The position numbers and the translations under genes are program-made. Positions 1 to 15,000 of a DNA stretch of 64,000 bases are shown here, one piece after another. Origin of the DNA: Steinernema hermaphroditum. Its lineage: Eukaryota; Nematoda; Chromadorea; Rhabditida; Steinernematidae. Every line of letters starts with the position of its first letter. Position 1 is the stretch's first letter. A model generated the notes under the pieces. It ran no database searches. It had not been told where the DNA came from and was given only the letters and a program-made list of their open reading frames with translations. The DNA is taken from NCBI GenBank assembly GCA_030435675.1, contig CM059623.1, positions 11,378,092-11,442,091 on the forward strand, read 5' to 3'.

Positions 1-3000
1 CTCCTGCTCCAAAGTACCATAGCATTTTTATGATTGGATCTTGTAGAACTGCACGAGCCTGATCGAACGCGCCTATTCCCGTTGGGATTACTGTGGACTA
101 TCTTAGTTTCCTGCAAAACTTTCAATTCGAGACAGCAGGGCCCTTGCTCACACCAAGAGCTCTGCATCTGACCCTCCTGCTCCAAAGTACCATAGCATTT
201 TTATGATCGGATCTTGTAGAACTGCACGAGCCTGATCGAACGCGCCTACTCTCGTTGGGATTACTGTGGACTATCTTAGTTTCCTGCAAAACTTTCAATT
301 CGAGACAGCAGGGCCCTTGCTCACACCAAGAGCTCTGCATCTGACCCTCCTGCTCCAAAGTACCATAGCATTTTTATGATCGGATCTTGTAGAACTGCAC
401 GAGCCTGATCGAACGCGCCTATTCCCGTTGGGATTACTGTGGACTATCTTAGTTTCCTGCAAAACTTTCAATTCGAGACAGCAGGGCCCTTGCTCACACC
501 AAGAGCTCTGCATCTGACCCTCCTGCTCCAAAGTACCATAGCATTTTTATGATTGGATCTTGTAGAACTGCACGAGCCTGATCGAACGCGCCTATTCCCG
601 TTGGGATTACTGTGGACTATCTTAGTTTCCTGCAAAACTTTCAATTCGAGACAGCAGGGCCCTTGCTCACACCAAGAGCTCTGCATCTGACCCTCCTGCT
701 CCAAAGTACCATAGCATTTTTATGATTGGATCTTGTAGAACTGCACGAGCCTGATCGAACGCGCCTATTCCCGTTCGGATTACTGTGGACTATCTTAGTT
801 TCCTGCAAAACTTTCAATTCGAGACAGATAGGGCCCTTGTTCATGCAAAGAGCTCTGCATCTGACCCTCCTGCTCCAAAGTACCATAGCATTTTTATGAT
901 TGGATCTTGTAGAACTGCACGAGCCTGATCGAACGCGCCTACTCTCGTTGGATTTACTGTGGACTATCTTAGTTTCCTGCAAAACTTTCAATTCGAGACA
1001 GCAGGGCCCTTGCTCACACCAAGAGCTCTGCATCTGACCCTCCTGCTCCAAAGTACCATAGCATTTTTATGATTGGATCTTGTAGAACTGCACGAGCCTG
1101 ATCGAACGCGCCTATTCCCGTTGGGATTACTGTGGACTATCTTAGTTTCCTGCAAAACTTTCAATTCGAGACAGCAGGGCCCTTGCTCACACCAAGAGCT
1201 CTGCATCTGACCCTCCTGCTCCAAAGTACCATAGCATTTTTATGATTGGATCTTGTAGAACTGCACGAGCCTGATCGAACGCGCCTACTCTCGTTGGGTT
1301 TACTGTGGACTATCTTAGTTTCCTGCAAAACTTTCAATTCGAGACAGCAGGGCCCTTGCTCACACCAAGAGCTCTGCATCTGACCCTCCTGCTCCAAAGT
1401 ACCATAGCATTTTTATGATCGGATCTTGTAGAACTGCACGAGCCTGATCGAACGCGCCTATTCCCGTTGGGATTACTGTGGACTATCTTAGTTTCCTGCA
1501 AAACTTTCAATTCGAGACAGATAGGGCCCTTGTTCATACAAAGAGCTCTGCATCTGACCCTCCTGCTCCAAAGTACCATAGCATTTTTATGATTGGATCT
1601 TGTAGAACTGCACGAGCCTGATCGAACGCGCCTACTCCCGTTGGGATTTACTGTGGACTATCTTAGTTTCCTGCAAAACTTTCAATTCGAGACAGCAGGG
1701 CCCTTGCTCACACCAAGAGCTCTGCATCTGACCCTCCTGCTCCAAAGTACCATAGCATTTTTATGATCGGATCTTGTAGAACTGCACGAGCCTGATCGAA
1801 CGCGCCTATTCCCGTTCGGATTACTGTGGACTATCTTAGTTTCCTGCAAAACTTTCAATTCGAGACAGATAGGGCCCTTGTTCATGCAAAGAGTTCTGCA
1901 TCTGACCCTCCTGCTCCAAAGTACCATAGCATTTTTATGATTGGATCTTGTAGAACTGCACGAGCCTGATCGAACGCGCCTACTCCCGTTGGATTTACTG
2001 TGGACTATCTTAGTTTCCTGCAAAACTTTCAATTCGAGACAGCAGGGCCCTTGCTCACACCAAGAGCTCTGCATCTGACCCTCCTGCTCCAAAGTACCAT
2101 AGCATTTTTATGATCGGATCTTGTAGAACTGCACGAGCCTGATCGAACGCGCCTATTCCCGTTGGGATTACTGTGGACTATCTTAGTTTCCTGCAAAACT
2201 TTCAATTCGAGACAGATAGGGCCCTTGTTCATGCAAAGAGTTCTGCATCTGACCCTCCTGCTCCAAAGTACCATAGCATTTTTATGATTGGATCTTGTAG
2301 AACTGCACGAGCCTGATCGAACGCGCCTATTCCCGTTGGATTTCCTGTGGACTATCTTAGTTTCCTGCAAAACTTTCAATTCGAGACAGACAGGGCCCTT
2401 GCTCACACCAAGAGCTCTGCATCTGACCCTCCTGCTCCAAAGTACCATAGCATTTTTATGATTGGATCTTGTAGAACTGCACGAGCCTGATCGAACGCGC
2501 CTATTCCCGTTGGGATTACTGTGGACTATCTTAGTTTCCTGCAAAACTTTCAATTCGAGACAGCAGGGCCCTTGCTCACACCAAGAGCTCTGCATCTGAC
2601 CCTCCTGCTCCAAAGTACCATAGCATTTTTATGATCGGATCTTGTAGAACTGCACGAGCCTGATCGAACGCGCCTACTCTCGTTGGGATTACTGTGGACT
2701 ATCTTAGTTTCCTGCAAAACTTTCAATTCGAGACAGCAGGGCCCTTGCTCACACCAAGAGCTCTGCATCTGACCCTCCTGCTCCAAAGTACCATAGCATT
2801 TTTATGATCGGATCTTGTAGAACTGCACGAGCCTGATTGAACGCGCCTATTCCCGTTGGGATTACTGTGGACTATCTTAGTTTCCTGCAAAACTTTCAAT
2901 TCGAGACAGCAGGGCCCTTGCTCACACCAAGAGCTCTGCATCTGACCCTCTTGCTCCAAAGTACCATAGCATTTTTATGATTGGATCTTGTAGAACTGCA

Positions 3001-6000
3001 CGAGCCTGATCGAACGCGCCTATTCCCGTTCGGATTACTGTGGACTATCTTAGTTTCCTGCAAAACTTTCAATTCGAGACAGATAGGGCCTTGTTCATGC
3101 AAAGAGCTCTGCATCTGACCCTCCTGCTCCAAAGTACCATAGCATTTTTATGATTGTTTCTTGTAGAACTGCACGAGCCTGATCGAACGCGCCTATTCCC
3201 GTTCGGATTACTGTGGACTATCTTAGTTTCCTGCAAAACTTTCAATTCGAGACAGATAGGGCCTTGTTCATGCAAAGAGTTCTGCATCTGACCCTCCTGC
3301 TCCAAAATACCATAGCATTTTTATAATTGGATCTTGTAGAACTGCACGAGCCTGATCGAACGCGCCTACTCTCGTTGGATTTCCTGCGGACTATCTTAGT
3401 TTCCTGCAAAACTTTCAATTCGAGACAGCAGGGCCCTTGCTCACACCAAGAGCTCTGCATCTGACCCTCCTGCTCCAAAGTACCATAGCATTTTTATGAT
3501 CGGATCTTGTAGAACTGCACGAGCCTGATCGAACGCGCCTATTCCCGTTGGGATTACTGTGGACTATCTTAGTTTCCTGCAAAACTTTCAATTCGAGACA
3601 GACAGGGCCCTTGTTCACACCAAGAGCTCTGCATCTGACCCTCCTGCTCCAAAGTACCATAGCATTTTTATGATTGGATCTTGTAGAACTGCACGAGCCT
3701 GATCGAACGCGCCTACTCTCGTTGGGATTTACTGTGGACTATCTTAGTTTCCTGCAAAACTTTCAATTCGAGACAGCAGGGCCCTTGCTCACACCAAGAG
3801 CTCTGCATCTGACCCTCCTGCTCCAAAGTACCATAGCATTTTTATGATCGGATCTTGTAGAACTGCACGAGCCTGATCGAACGCGCCTATTCCCGTTGGG
3901 ATTACTGTGGACTATCTTAGTTTCCTGCAAAACTTTCAATTCGAGACAGCAGGGCCCTTGCTCACACCAAGAGCTCTGCATCTGACCCTCCTGCTCCAAA
4001 GTACCATAGCATTTTTATGATTGGATCTTGTAGAACTGCACGAGCCTGATCGAACGCGCCTATTCCCGTTGGGATTACTGTGGACTATCTTAGTTTCCTG
4101 CAAAACTTTCAATTCGAGACAGACAGGGCCCTTGCTCACACCAAGAGCTCTGCATCTGACCCTCCTGCTCCAAAGTACCATAGCATTTTTATGATTGGAT
4201 CTTGTAGAACTGCACGAGCCTGATCGAACGCGCCTATTCCCGTTGGGATTACTGTGGACTATCTTAGTTTCCTGCAAAACTTTCAATTCGAGACAGACAG
4301 GGCCCTTGCTCACTCAAAGAGCTCTGCATCTGACCCTCCTGCTCCAAAGTACCATAGCATTTTTATGATTGGATCTTGTAGAACTGCACGAGCCTGATCG
4401 AACGCGCCTATTCCCGTTGGGATTACTGTGGACTATCTTAGTTTCCTGCAAAACTTTCAATTCGAGACAGCAGGGCCCTTGCTCACACCAAAGAGCTCTG
4501 CATCTGACCCTCCTGCTCCAAAGTACCATAGCATTTTTATGATTGGATCTTGTAGAACTGCACGAGCCTGATCGAACGCGCCTATTCCCGTTGGGATTAC
4601 TGTGGACTATCTTAGTTTCCTGCAAAACTTTCAATTCGAGACAGCAGGGCCCTTGCTCACACCAAGAGCTCTGCATCTGACCCTCCTGCTCCAAAGTACC
4701 ATAGCATTTTTATGATTGGATCTTGTAGAACTGCACGAGCCTGATCGAACGCGCCTATTCCCGTTGGGATTACTGTGGACTATCTTAGTTTCCTGCAAAA
4801 CTTTCAATTCGAGACAGCAGGGCCCTTGCTCATACCAAGAGCTCTGCATCTGACCCTCCTGCTCCAAAGTACCATAGCATTTTTATGATTGGATCTTGTA
4901 GAACTGCACGAGCCTGATCGAACGCGCCTACTCCCGTTGGGATTACTGTGGACTATCTTAGTTTCCTGCAAAACTTTCAATTCGAGACAGCAGGGCCCTT
5001 GCTCACACCAAGAGCTCTGCATCTGACCCTCCTGCTCCAAAGTACCATAGCATTTTTATGATTGGATCTTGTAGAACTGCACGAGCCTGATCGAACGCGC
5101 CTACTCCCGTTGGGATTACTGTGGACTATCTTAGTTTCCTGCAAAACTTTCAATTCGAGACAGCAGGGCCCTTGCTCACACCAAGAGCTCTGCATCTGAC
5201 CCTCCTGCTCCAAAGTACCATAGCATTTTTATGATTGGATCTTGTAGAACTGCACGAGCCTGATCGAACGCGCCTATTCCCGTTGGGATTACTGTGGACT
5301 ATCTTAGTTTCCTGCAAAACTTTCAATTCGAGACAGCAGGGCCCTTGCTCACACCAAGAGCTCTGCATCTGACCCTCCTGCTCCAAAGTACCATAGCATT
5401 TTTATGATTGGATCTTGTAGAACTGCACGAGCCTGATCGAACGCGCCTACTCCCGTTGGGATTACTGTGGACTATCTTAGTTTCCTGCAAAACTTTCAAT
5501 TCGAGACAGCAGGGCCCTTGCTCACACCAAGAGCTCTGCATCTGACCCTCCTGCTCCAAAGTACCATAGCATTTTTATGATTGGATCTTGTAGAACTGCA
5601 CGAGCCTGATCGAACGCGCCTATTCCCGTTGGGATTACTGTGGACTATCTTAGTTTCCTGCAAAACTTTCAATTCGAGACAGCAGGGCCCTTGCTCATAC
5701 CAAGAGCTCTGCATCTGACCCTCCTGCTCCAAAGTACCATAGCATTTTTATGATTGGATCTTGTAGAACTGCACGAGCCTGATCGAACGCGCCTATTCCC
5801 GTTGGGATTACTGTGGACTATCTTAGTTTCCTGCAAAACTTTCAATTCGAGACAGCATGGCCCTTGCTCACACAAAGAGCTCTGCATCTGACCCTCCTGC
5901 TCCAAAGTACCATAGCATTTTTATGATTGGATCTTGTAGAACTGCACGAGCCTGATCGAACGCGCCTATTCCCGTTGGGATTACTGTGGACTATCTTAGT

Positions 6001-9000
6001 TTCCTGCAAAACTTTCAATTCGAGACAGATGGGGCCTTGTTCATACAAAGAGCTCTGCATCTGACCCTCCTGCTCCAAAGTACCATAGCATTTTTATGAT
6101 TGGATCTTGTAGAACTGCACGAGCCTGATCGAACGCGCCTACTCCCGTTGGGATTACTGTGGACTATCTTAGTTTCCTGCAAAACTTTCAATTCGAGACA
6201 GCAGGGCCCTTGCTCACACCAAGAGCTCTGCATCTGACCCTCCTGCTCCAAAGTACCATAGCATTTTTATGATTGGATCTTGTAGAACTGCACGAGCCTG
6301 ATCGAACGCGCCTACTCCCGTTGGGATTACTGTGGACTATCTTAGTTTCCTGCAAAACTTTCAATTCGAGACAGCAGGGCCCTTGCTCATACCAAAGAGC
6401 TCTGCATCTGACCCTCCTGCTCCAAAGTACCATAGCATTTTTATGATTGGATCTTGTAGAACTGCACGAGCCTGATCGAACGCGCCTACTCCCGTTGGGA
6501 TTACTGTGGACTATCTTAGTTTCCTGCAAAACTTTCAATTCGAGACAGCAGGGCCCTTGCTCATACCAAGAGCTCTGCATCTGACCCTCCTGCTCCAAAG
6601 TACCATAGCATTTTTATGATTGGATCTTGTAGAACTGCACGAGCCTGATCGAACGCGCCTACTCCCGTTGGGATTACTGTGGACTATCTTAGTTTCCTGC
6701 AAAACTTTCAATTCGAGACAGTAGGGCCCTTGTTCATACAAAGAGTTCTGCATCTGACCCTCCTGCTCCAAAGTACCATAGCATTTTTATGATTGGATCT
6801 TGTAGAACTGCACGAGCCTGATCGAACGCGCCTACTCCCGTTGGATTACTGTGGACTATCTTAGTTTCCTGCAAAACTTTCAATTCGAGACAGTAGGGCC
6901 CTTGCTCATACAAAGAGCTCTGCATCTGACCCTCCTGCTCCAAAGTACCATAGCATTTTTATGATTGGATCTTGTAGAACTGCACGAGCCTGATCGAACG
7001 CGCCTATTCCCGTTGGGATTACTGTGGACTATCTTAGTTTCCTGCAAAACTTTCAATTCGAGACAGCAGGGCCCTTGTTCATACAAAGAGTTCTGCATCT
7101 GACCCTCCTGCTCCAAAGTACCATAGCATTTTTATGATTGGATCTTGTAGAACTGCACGAGCCTGATCGAACGCGCCTATTCCCGTTGGGATTACTGTGG
7201 ACTATCTTAGTTTCCTGCAAAACTTTCAATTCGAGACAGCAGGGCCCTTGCTCATACCAAGAGCTCTGCATCTGACCCTCCTGCTCCAAAGTACCATAGC
7301 ATTTTTATGATTGGATCTTGTAGAACTGCACGAGCCTGATCGAACGCGCCTACTCCCGTTGGGATTACTGTGGACTATCTTAGTTTCCTGCAAAACTTTC
7401 AATTCGAGACAGTAGGGCCCTTGTTCATACAAAGAGTTCTGCATCTGACCCTCCTGCTCCAAAGTACCATAGCATTTTTATGATTGGATCTTGTAGAACT
7501 GCACGAGCCTGATCGAACGCGCCTACTCCCGTTGGGATTACTGTGGACTATCTTAGTTTCCTGCAAAACTTTCAATTCGAGACAGTAGGGCCCTTGTTCA
7601 TACAAAGAGTTCTGCATCTGACCCTCCTGCTCCAAAGTACCATAGCATTTTTATGATTGGATCTTGTAGAACTGCACGAGCCTGATCGAACGCGCCTATT
7701 CCCGTTGGGATTACTGTGGACTATCTTAGTTTCCTGCAAAACTTTCAATTCGAGACAGTTGAGGCCCTTGTTCATACAAAGAGTTCTGCATCTGACCCTC
7801 CTGCTCCAAAGTACCATAGCATTTTTATGATTGGATCTTGTAGAACTGCACGAGCCTGATCGAACGCGCCTATTCCCGTTGGGATTACTGTGGACTATCT
7901 TAGTTTCCTGCAAAACTTTCAATTCGAGACAGTTGGGGCCTTGTTCATACCAAAGAGTTCTGCATCTGACCCTCCTGCTCCAAAGTACCATAGCATTTTT
8001 ATGATTGGATCTTGTAGAACTGCACGAGCCTGATCGAACGCGCCTATTCCCGTTGGGATTACTGTGGACTATCTTAGTTTCCTGCAAAACTTTCAATTCG
8101 AGACAGTTGGGGCCTTGTTCATACAAAGAGTTCTGCATCTGACCCTCCTGCTCCAAAGTACCATAGCATTTTTATGATTGGATCTTGTAGAACTGCACGA
8201 GCCTGATCGAACGCGCCTATTCCCGTTGGGATTACTGTGGACTATCTTAGTTTCCTGCAAAACTTTCAATTCGAGACAGTTGAGGCCCTTGTTCATACAA
8301 AGAGTTATGCATCTGACCCTCCTGCTCCAAAGTACCATAGCATTTTTATGATTGGATCTTGTAGAACTGCACGAGCCTGATCGAACGCGCCTATTCCCGT
8401 TGGGATTACTGTGGACTATCTTAGTTTCCTGCAAAACTTTCAATTCGAGACAGTTGGGTCCTTGTTCATACCAAAAGCTCTGCATCTGACCCTCCTGCTC
8501 CAAAGTACCATATCATTTTTATGATTGGATCTTGTAGAACTGCACGAGCCTGATCGAACGCGCCTACTCCCGTTGGGATTACTGTGGACTATCTTAGTTT
8601 CCTGCAAAACTTTCAATTCGAGACAGCAGGGCCCTTGCTCATACCAAAAGCTCTGCATCTGACCCTCCTGCTCCAAAGTACCATATCATTTTTATGATTG
8701 GATCTTGTAGAACTGCACGAGCCTGATCGAACGCGCCTATTCCCGTTGGGATTACTGTGGACTATCTTAGTTTCCTGCAAAACTTTCAATTCGAGACAGT
8801 TGAGGCCTTGTTCATACAAAGAGTTATGCATCTGACCCTCCTGCTCCAAAGTACCATAGCATTTTTATGATTGGATCTTGTAGAACTGCACGAGCCTGAT
8901 CGAACGCGCCTATTCCCGTTGGATTACTGTGGACTATCTTAGTTTCCTGCAAAACTTTCAATTCGAGACAGTTGAGGCCTTGTTCATACAAAGAGTTCTG

Positions 9001-12000
9001 CATCTGACCCTCCTGCTCCAAAGTACCATAGCATTTTTATGATTGGATCTTGTAGAACTGCACGAGCCTGATCGAACGCGCCTATTCCCGTTGGGATTAC
9101 TGTGGACTATCTTAGTTTCCTGCAAAACTTTCAATTCGAGACAGTTGGGTCCTTGTTCATACAAAGAGCTCTGCATCTGACCCTCCTGCTCCAAAGTACC
9201 ATAGCATTTTTATGATTGGATCTTGTAGAACTGCACGAGCCTGATCGAACGCGCCTATTCCCGTTGGGATTACTGTGGACTATCTTAGTTTCCTGCAAAA
9301 CTTTCAATTCGAGACAGTTAGGGCCTTGTTCATACCAAAGAGCTCTGCATCTGACCCTCCTGCTCCAAAGTACCATAGCATTTTTATGATTGGATCTTGT
9401 AGAACTGCACGAGCCTGATCGAACGCGCCTATTCCCGTTGGGATTACTGTGGACTATCTTAGTTTCCTGCAAAACTTTCAATTCGAGACAGTTGAGGCCT
9501 TGTTCATACAAAGAGCTCTGCATCTGACCCTCCTGCTCCAAAGTACCATAGCATTTTTATGATTGCATCTTGTAGAACTGCACGAGCCTGATCGAACGCG
9601 CCTACTCCCGTTGGATTACTGTGGACTATCTTAGTTTCCTGCAAAACTTTCAATTCGAGACAGTTGAGGCCTTGTTCATACAAAGAGTTCTGCATCTGAC
9701 CCTCCTGCTCCAAAGTACCATAGCATTTTTATGATTGGATCTTGTAGAACTGCACGAGCCTGATCGAACGCGCCTATTCCCGTTGGGATTACTGTGGACT
9801 ATCTTAGTTTCCTGCAAAACTTTCAATTCGAGACAGCAGGGCCCTTGCTCATACAAAAAGGTCTGCATCTGACCCTCCTGCTCCAAAGTACCATATCATT
9901 TTTATGATTGGATCTTGTAGTACTGCACGAGCCTGATCGAACGCGCCTATTCTCGTTGGGATTACTGTGGACTATCTTAGTTTCCTGCAAAACTTTCAAT
10001 TCGAGACAGTTGGGGCCTTGTTCATACAAAGAGCTCTGCATCTGACCCTCCTGCTCCAAAGTACCATAGCATTTTTATGATTGGATCTTGTAGAACTGCA
10101 CGAGCCTGATCGAACGCGCCTATTCCCGTTGGGATTACTGTGGACTATCTTAGTTTCCTGCAAAACTTTCAATTCGAGACAGCAGGGCCCTTGCTCATAC
10201 AAAAAGCTCTGCATCTGACCCTCCTGCTCCAAAGTACCATAGCATTTTTATGATTGGATCTTGTAGAACTGCACGAGCCTGATCGAACGCGCCTACTCCC
10301 GTTGGGATTACTGTGGACTATCTTAGTTTCCTGCAAAACTTTCAATTCGAGACAGCAGGGCCCCCGCTCATACCAAAAGCTCTGCATCTGACCCTCCTGC
10401 TCCAAAGTACCATAGCATTTTTATGATTGGATCTTGTAGAACTGCACGAGCCTGATCGAACGCGCCTACTCCCGTTGGGATTACTGTGGACTATCTTAGT
10501 TTCCTGCAAAACTTTCAATTCGAGACAGCAGGGCCCTTGCTCATACCAAAAGCTCTGCATCTGACCCTCCTGCTCCAAAGTACCATATCATTTTTATGAT
10601 TGGATCTTGTAGAACTGCACGAGCCTGATCGAACGCGCCTACTCCCGTTGGGATTACTGTGGACTATCTTAGTTTCCTGCAAAACTTTCAATTCGAGACA
10701 GCAGGGCCCTTGCTCATACCAAAAGCTCTGCATCTGACCCTCCTGCTCCAAAGTACCATAGCATTTTTATGATTGGATCTTGTAGAACTGCACGAGCCTG
10801 ATCGAACGCGCCTACTCCCGTTGGGATTACTGTGGACTATCTTAGTTTCCTGCAAAACTTTCAATTCGAGACAGTTGAGGGCCCTTGTTCATACAAAGAG
10901 CTCTGCATCTGACCCTCCTGCTCCAAAGTACCATAGCATTTTTATGATTGGATCTTGTAGAACTGCACGAGCCTGATCGAACGCGCCTACTCCCGTTGGG
11001 ATTACTGTGGACTATCTTAGTTTCCTGCAAAACTTTCAATTCGAGACAGCAGGGCCCTTGCTCATACCAAAAGCTCTGCATCTGACCCTCCTGCTCCAAA
11101 GTACCATAGCATTTTTATGATTGGATCTTGTAGAACTGCACGAGCCTGATCGAACGCGCCTATTCCCGTTGGGTTTACTGTGGACTATCTTAGTTTCCTG
11201 CAAAACTTTCAATTCGAGACAGTTGAGGCCTTGTTCATACAAAGAGCTCTGCATCTGACCCTCCTGCTCCAAAGTACCATAGCATTTTTATGATTGGATG
11301 TTGTAGAACTGCACGAGCCTGATCGAACGCGCCTACTCCCGTTGGGATTACTGTGGACTATCTTAGTTTCCTGCAAAACTTTCAATTCGAGACAGCAGGG
11401 CCCTTGCTCATACCAAAAGCTCTGCATCTGACCCTCCTGCTCCAAAGTACCATATCATTTTTATGATTGGATCTTGTAGAACTGCACGAGCCTGATCGAA
11501 CGCGCCTACTCCCGTTGGGATTACTGTGGACTATCTTAGTTTCCTGCAAAACTTTCAATTCGAGACAGCAGGGCCCTTGCTCATACCAAAAGCTCTGCAT
11601 CTGACCCTCCTGCTCCAAAGTACCATAGCATTTTTATGATTGGATCTTGTAGAACTGCACGAGCCTGATCGAACGCGCCTATTCCCGTTGGATTTACTGT
11701 GGACTATCTTAGTTTCCTGCAAAACTTTCAATTCGAGACAGTTGTGGCCTTGTTCATACCAAAAGCTCTGCATCTGACCCTCCTGCTCCAAAGTACCATA
11801 GCATTTTTATGATTGGATCTTGTAGAACTGCACGAGCCTGATCGAACGCGCCTACTCCCGTTGGGATTTACTGTGGACTATCTTAGTTTCCTGCAAAACT
11901 TTCAATTCGAGACAGTTGGGGCCTTGTTCATACAAAGAGTTCTGCATCTGACCCTCCTGCTCCAAAGTACCATAGCATTTTTATGATTGGATCTTGTAGA

Positions 12001-15000
12001 ACTGCACGAGCCTGATCGAACGCGCCTATTCCCGTTGGGATTACTGTGGACTATCTTAGTTTCCTGCAAAACTTTCAATTCGAGACAGTTGGGGCCTTGT
12101 TCATACAAAGAGCTCTGCATCTGACCCTCCTGCTCCAAAGTACCATAGCATTTTTATGATTGGATCTTGTAGAACTGCACGAGCCTGATCGAACGCGCCT
12201 ACTCCCGTTGGGATTACTGTGGACTATCTTAGTTTCCTGCAAAACTTTCAATTCGAGACAGCAGGGCCCTTGCTCATACCAAGAGCTCTGCATCTGACCC
12301 TCCTGCTCCAAAGTACCATAGCATTTTTATGATTGGATCTTGTAGAACTGCACGAGCCTGATCGAACGCGCCTATTCCCGTTGGATTTACTGTGGACTAT
12401 CTTAGTTTCCTGCAAAACTTTCAATTCGAGACAGTTGTGGCCTTGTTCATACCAAAAGCTCTGCATCTGACCCTCCTGCTCCAAAGTACCATAGCATTTT
12501 TATGATTGGATCTTGTAGAACTGCACGAGCCTGATCGAACGCGCCTACTCCCGTTGGGATTACTGTGGACTATCTTAGTTTCCTGCAAAACTTTCAATTC
12601 GAGACAGCAGGGCCCTTGCTCATACCAAAAGCTCTGCATCTGACCCTCCTGCTCCAAAGTACCATAGCATTTTTATGATTGGATCTTGTAGAACTGCACG
12701 AGCCTGATCGAACGCGCCTATTCCCGTTGGATTTACTGTGGACTATCTTAGTTTCCTGCAAAACTTTCAATTCGAGACAGTTGAGGCCTTGTTCATACCA
12801 AGAGCTCTGCATCTGACCCTCCTGCTCCAAAGTACCATAGCATTTTTATGATTGGATCTTGTAGAACTGCACGAGCCTGATCGAACGCGCCTACTCCCGT
12901 TGGGACTACTGTGGACTATCTTAGTTTCCTGCAAAACTTTCAATTCGAGACAGTTGGGGCCTTGTTCATACAAAGAGTTCTGCATCTGACCCTCCTGCTC
13001 CAAAGTACCATAGCATTTTTATGATTGGATCTTGTAGAACTGCACGAGCCTGATCGAACGCGCCTATTCCCGTTGGGATTACTGTGGACTATCTTAGTTT
13101 CCTGCAAAACTTTCAATTCGAGACAGTTGGGGCCTTGTTCATACAAAGAGCTCTGCATCTGACCCTCCTGCTCCAAAGTACCATAGCATTTTTATGATTG
13201 GATCTTGTAGAACTGCACGAGCCTGATCGAACGCGCCTATTCCCGTTGGGATTACTGTGGACTATCTTAGTTTCCTGCAAAACTTTCAATTCGAGACAGT
13301 TGGGGCCTTGTTCATACAAAGAGCTCTGCATCTGACCCTCCTGCTCCAAAGTACCATAGCATTTTTATGATTGGATCTTGTAGAACTGCACGAGCCTGAT
13401 CGAACGCGCCTACTCCCGTTGGGATTACTGTGGACTATCTTAGTTTCCTGCAAAACTTTCAATTCGAGACAGCAGGGCCCTTGCTCATACCAAAAGCTCT
13501 GCATCTGACCCTCCTGCTCCAAAGTACCATATCATTTTTATGATTGGATTTTGTAGAACTGCACGAGCCTGATCGAACGCGCCTATTCCCGTTGGATTTA
13601 CTGTGGACTATCTTAGTTTCCTGCAAAACTTTCAATTCGAGACAGTTAGGGCCTTGTTCATACAAAGTGTTCTGCATCTGACCCTCCTGCTCCAAAGTAC
13701 CATAGCATTTTTATGATTGGATCTTGTAGAACTGCACGAGCCTGATCGAACGCGCCTACTCCCGTTGGGATTACTGTGGACTATCTTAGTTTCCTGCAAA
13801 ACTTTCAATTCGAGACAGCAGGGCCCTTGCTCATACCAAAAGCTCTGCATCTGACCCTCCTGCTCCAAAGTACCATAGCATTTTTATGATTGGATCTTGT
13901 AGAACTGCACGAGCCTGATCGAACGCGCCTACTCCCGTTGGGATTACTGTGGACTATCTTAGTTTCCTGCAAAACTTTCAATTCGAGACAGCAGGGCCCT
14001 TGCTCATACCAAGAGCTCTGCATCTGACCCTCCTGCTCCAAAGTACCATAGCATTTTTATGATTGGATCTTGTAGAACTGCACGAGCCTGATCGAACGCG
14101 CCTACTCCCGTTGGGATTACTGTGGACTATCTTAGTTTCCTGCAAAACTTTCAATTCGAGACAGCAGGGCCCTTGCTCATACCAAAAGCTCTGCATCTGA
14201 CCCTCCTGCTCCAAAGTACCATAGCATTTTTATGATTGGATCTTGTAGAACTGCACGAGCCTGATCGAACGCGCCTATTCCCGTTGGGATTACTGTGGAC
14301 TATCTTAGTTTCCTGCAAAACTTTCAATTCGAGACAGTTGGGGCCTTGTTCATACAAAGAGCTCTGCATCTGACCCTCCTGCTCCAAAGTACCATAGCAT
14401 TTTTATGATTGGATCTTGTAGAACTGCACGAGCCTGATCGAACGCGCCTATTCCCGTTGGGATTACTGTGGACTATCTTAGTTTCCTGCAAAACTTTCAA
14501 TTCGAGACAGCAGGGCCCTTGCTCATACCAAAAGCTCTGCATCTGACCCTCCTGCTCCAAAGTACCATAGCATTTTTATGATTGGATCTTGTAGAACTGC
14601 ACGAGCCTGATCGAACGCGCCTACTCCCGTTGGGATTACTGTGGACTATCTTAGTTTCCTGCAAAACTTTCAATTCGAGACAGCAGGGCCCTTGCTCATA
14701 CCAAAAGCTCTGCATCTGACCCTCCTGCTCCAAAGTACCATATCATTTTTATGATTGGATTTTGTAGAACTGCACGAGCCTGATCAAACGCGCCTATTCC
14801 CGTTGGATTTACTGTGGACTATCTTAGTTTCCTGCAAAACTTTCAATTCGAGACAGTTGAGGCCTTGTTCATACAAAGTGTTATGCATCTGACCCTCCTG
14901 CTCCAAAGTACCATAGCATTTTTATGATTGGATCTTGTAGAACTGCACGAGCCTGATCGAACGCGCCTACTCCCGTTGGGATTACTGTGGACTATCTTAG

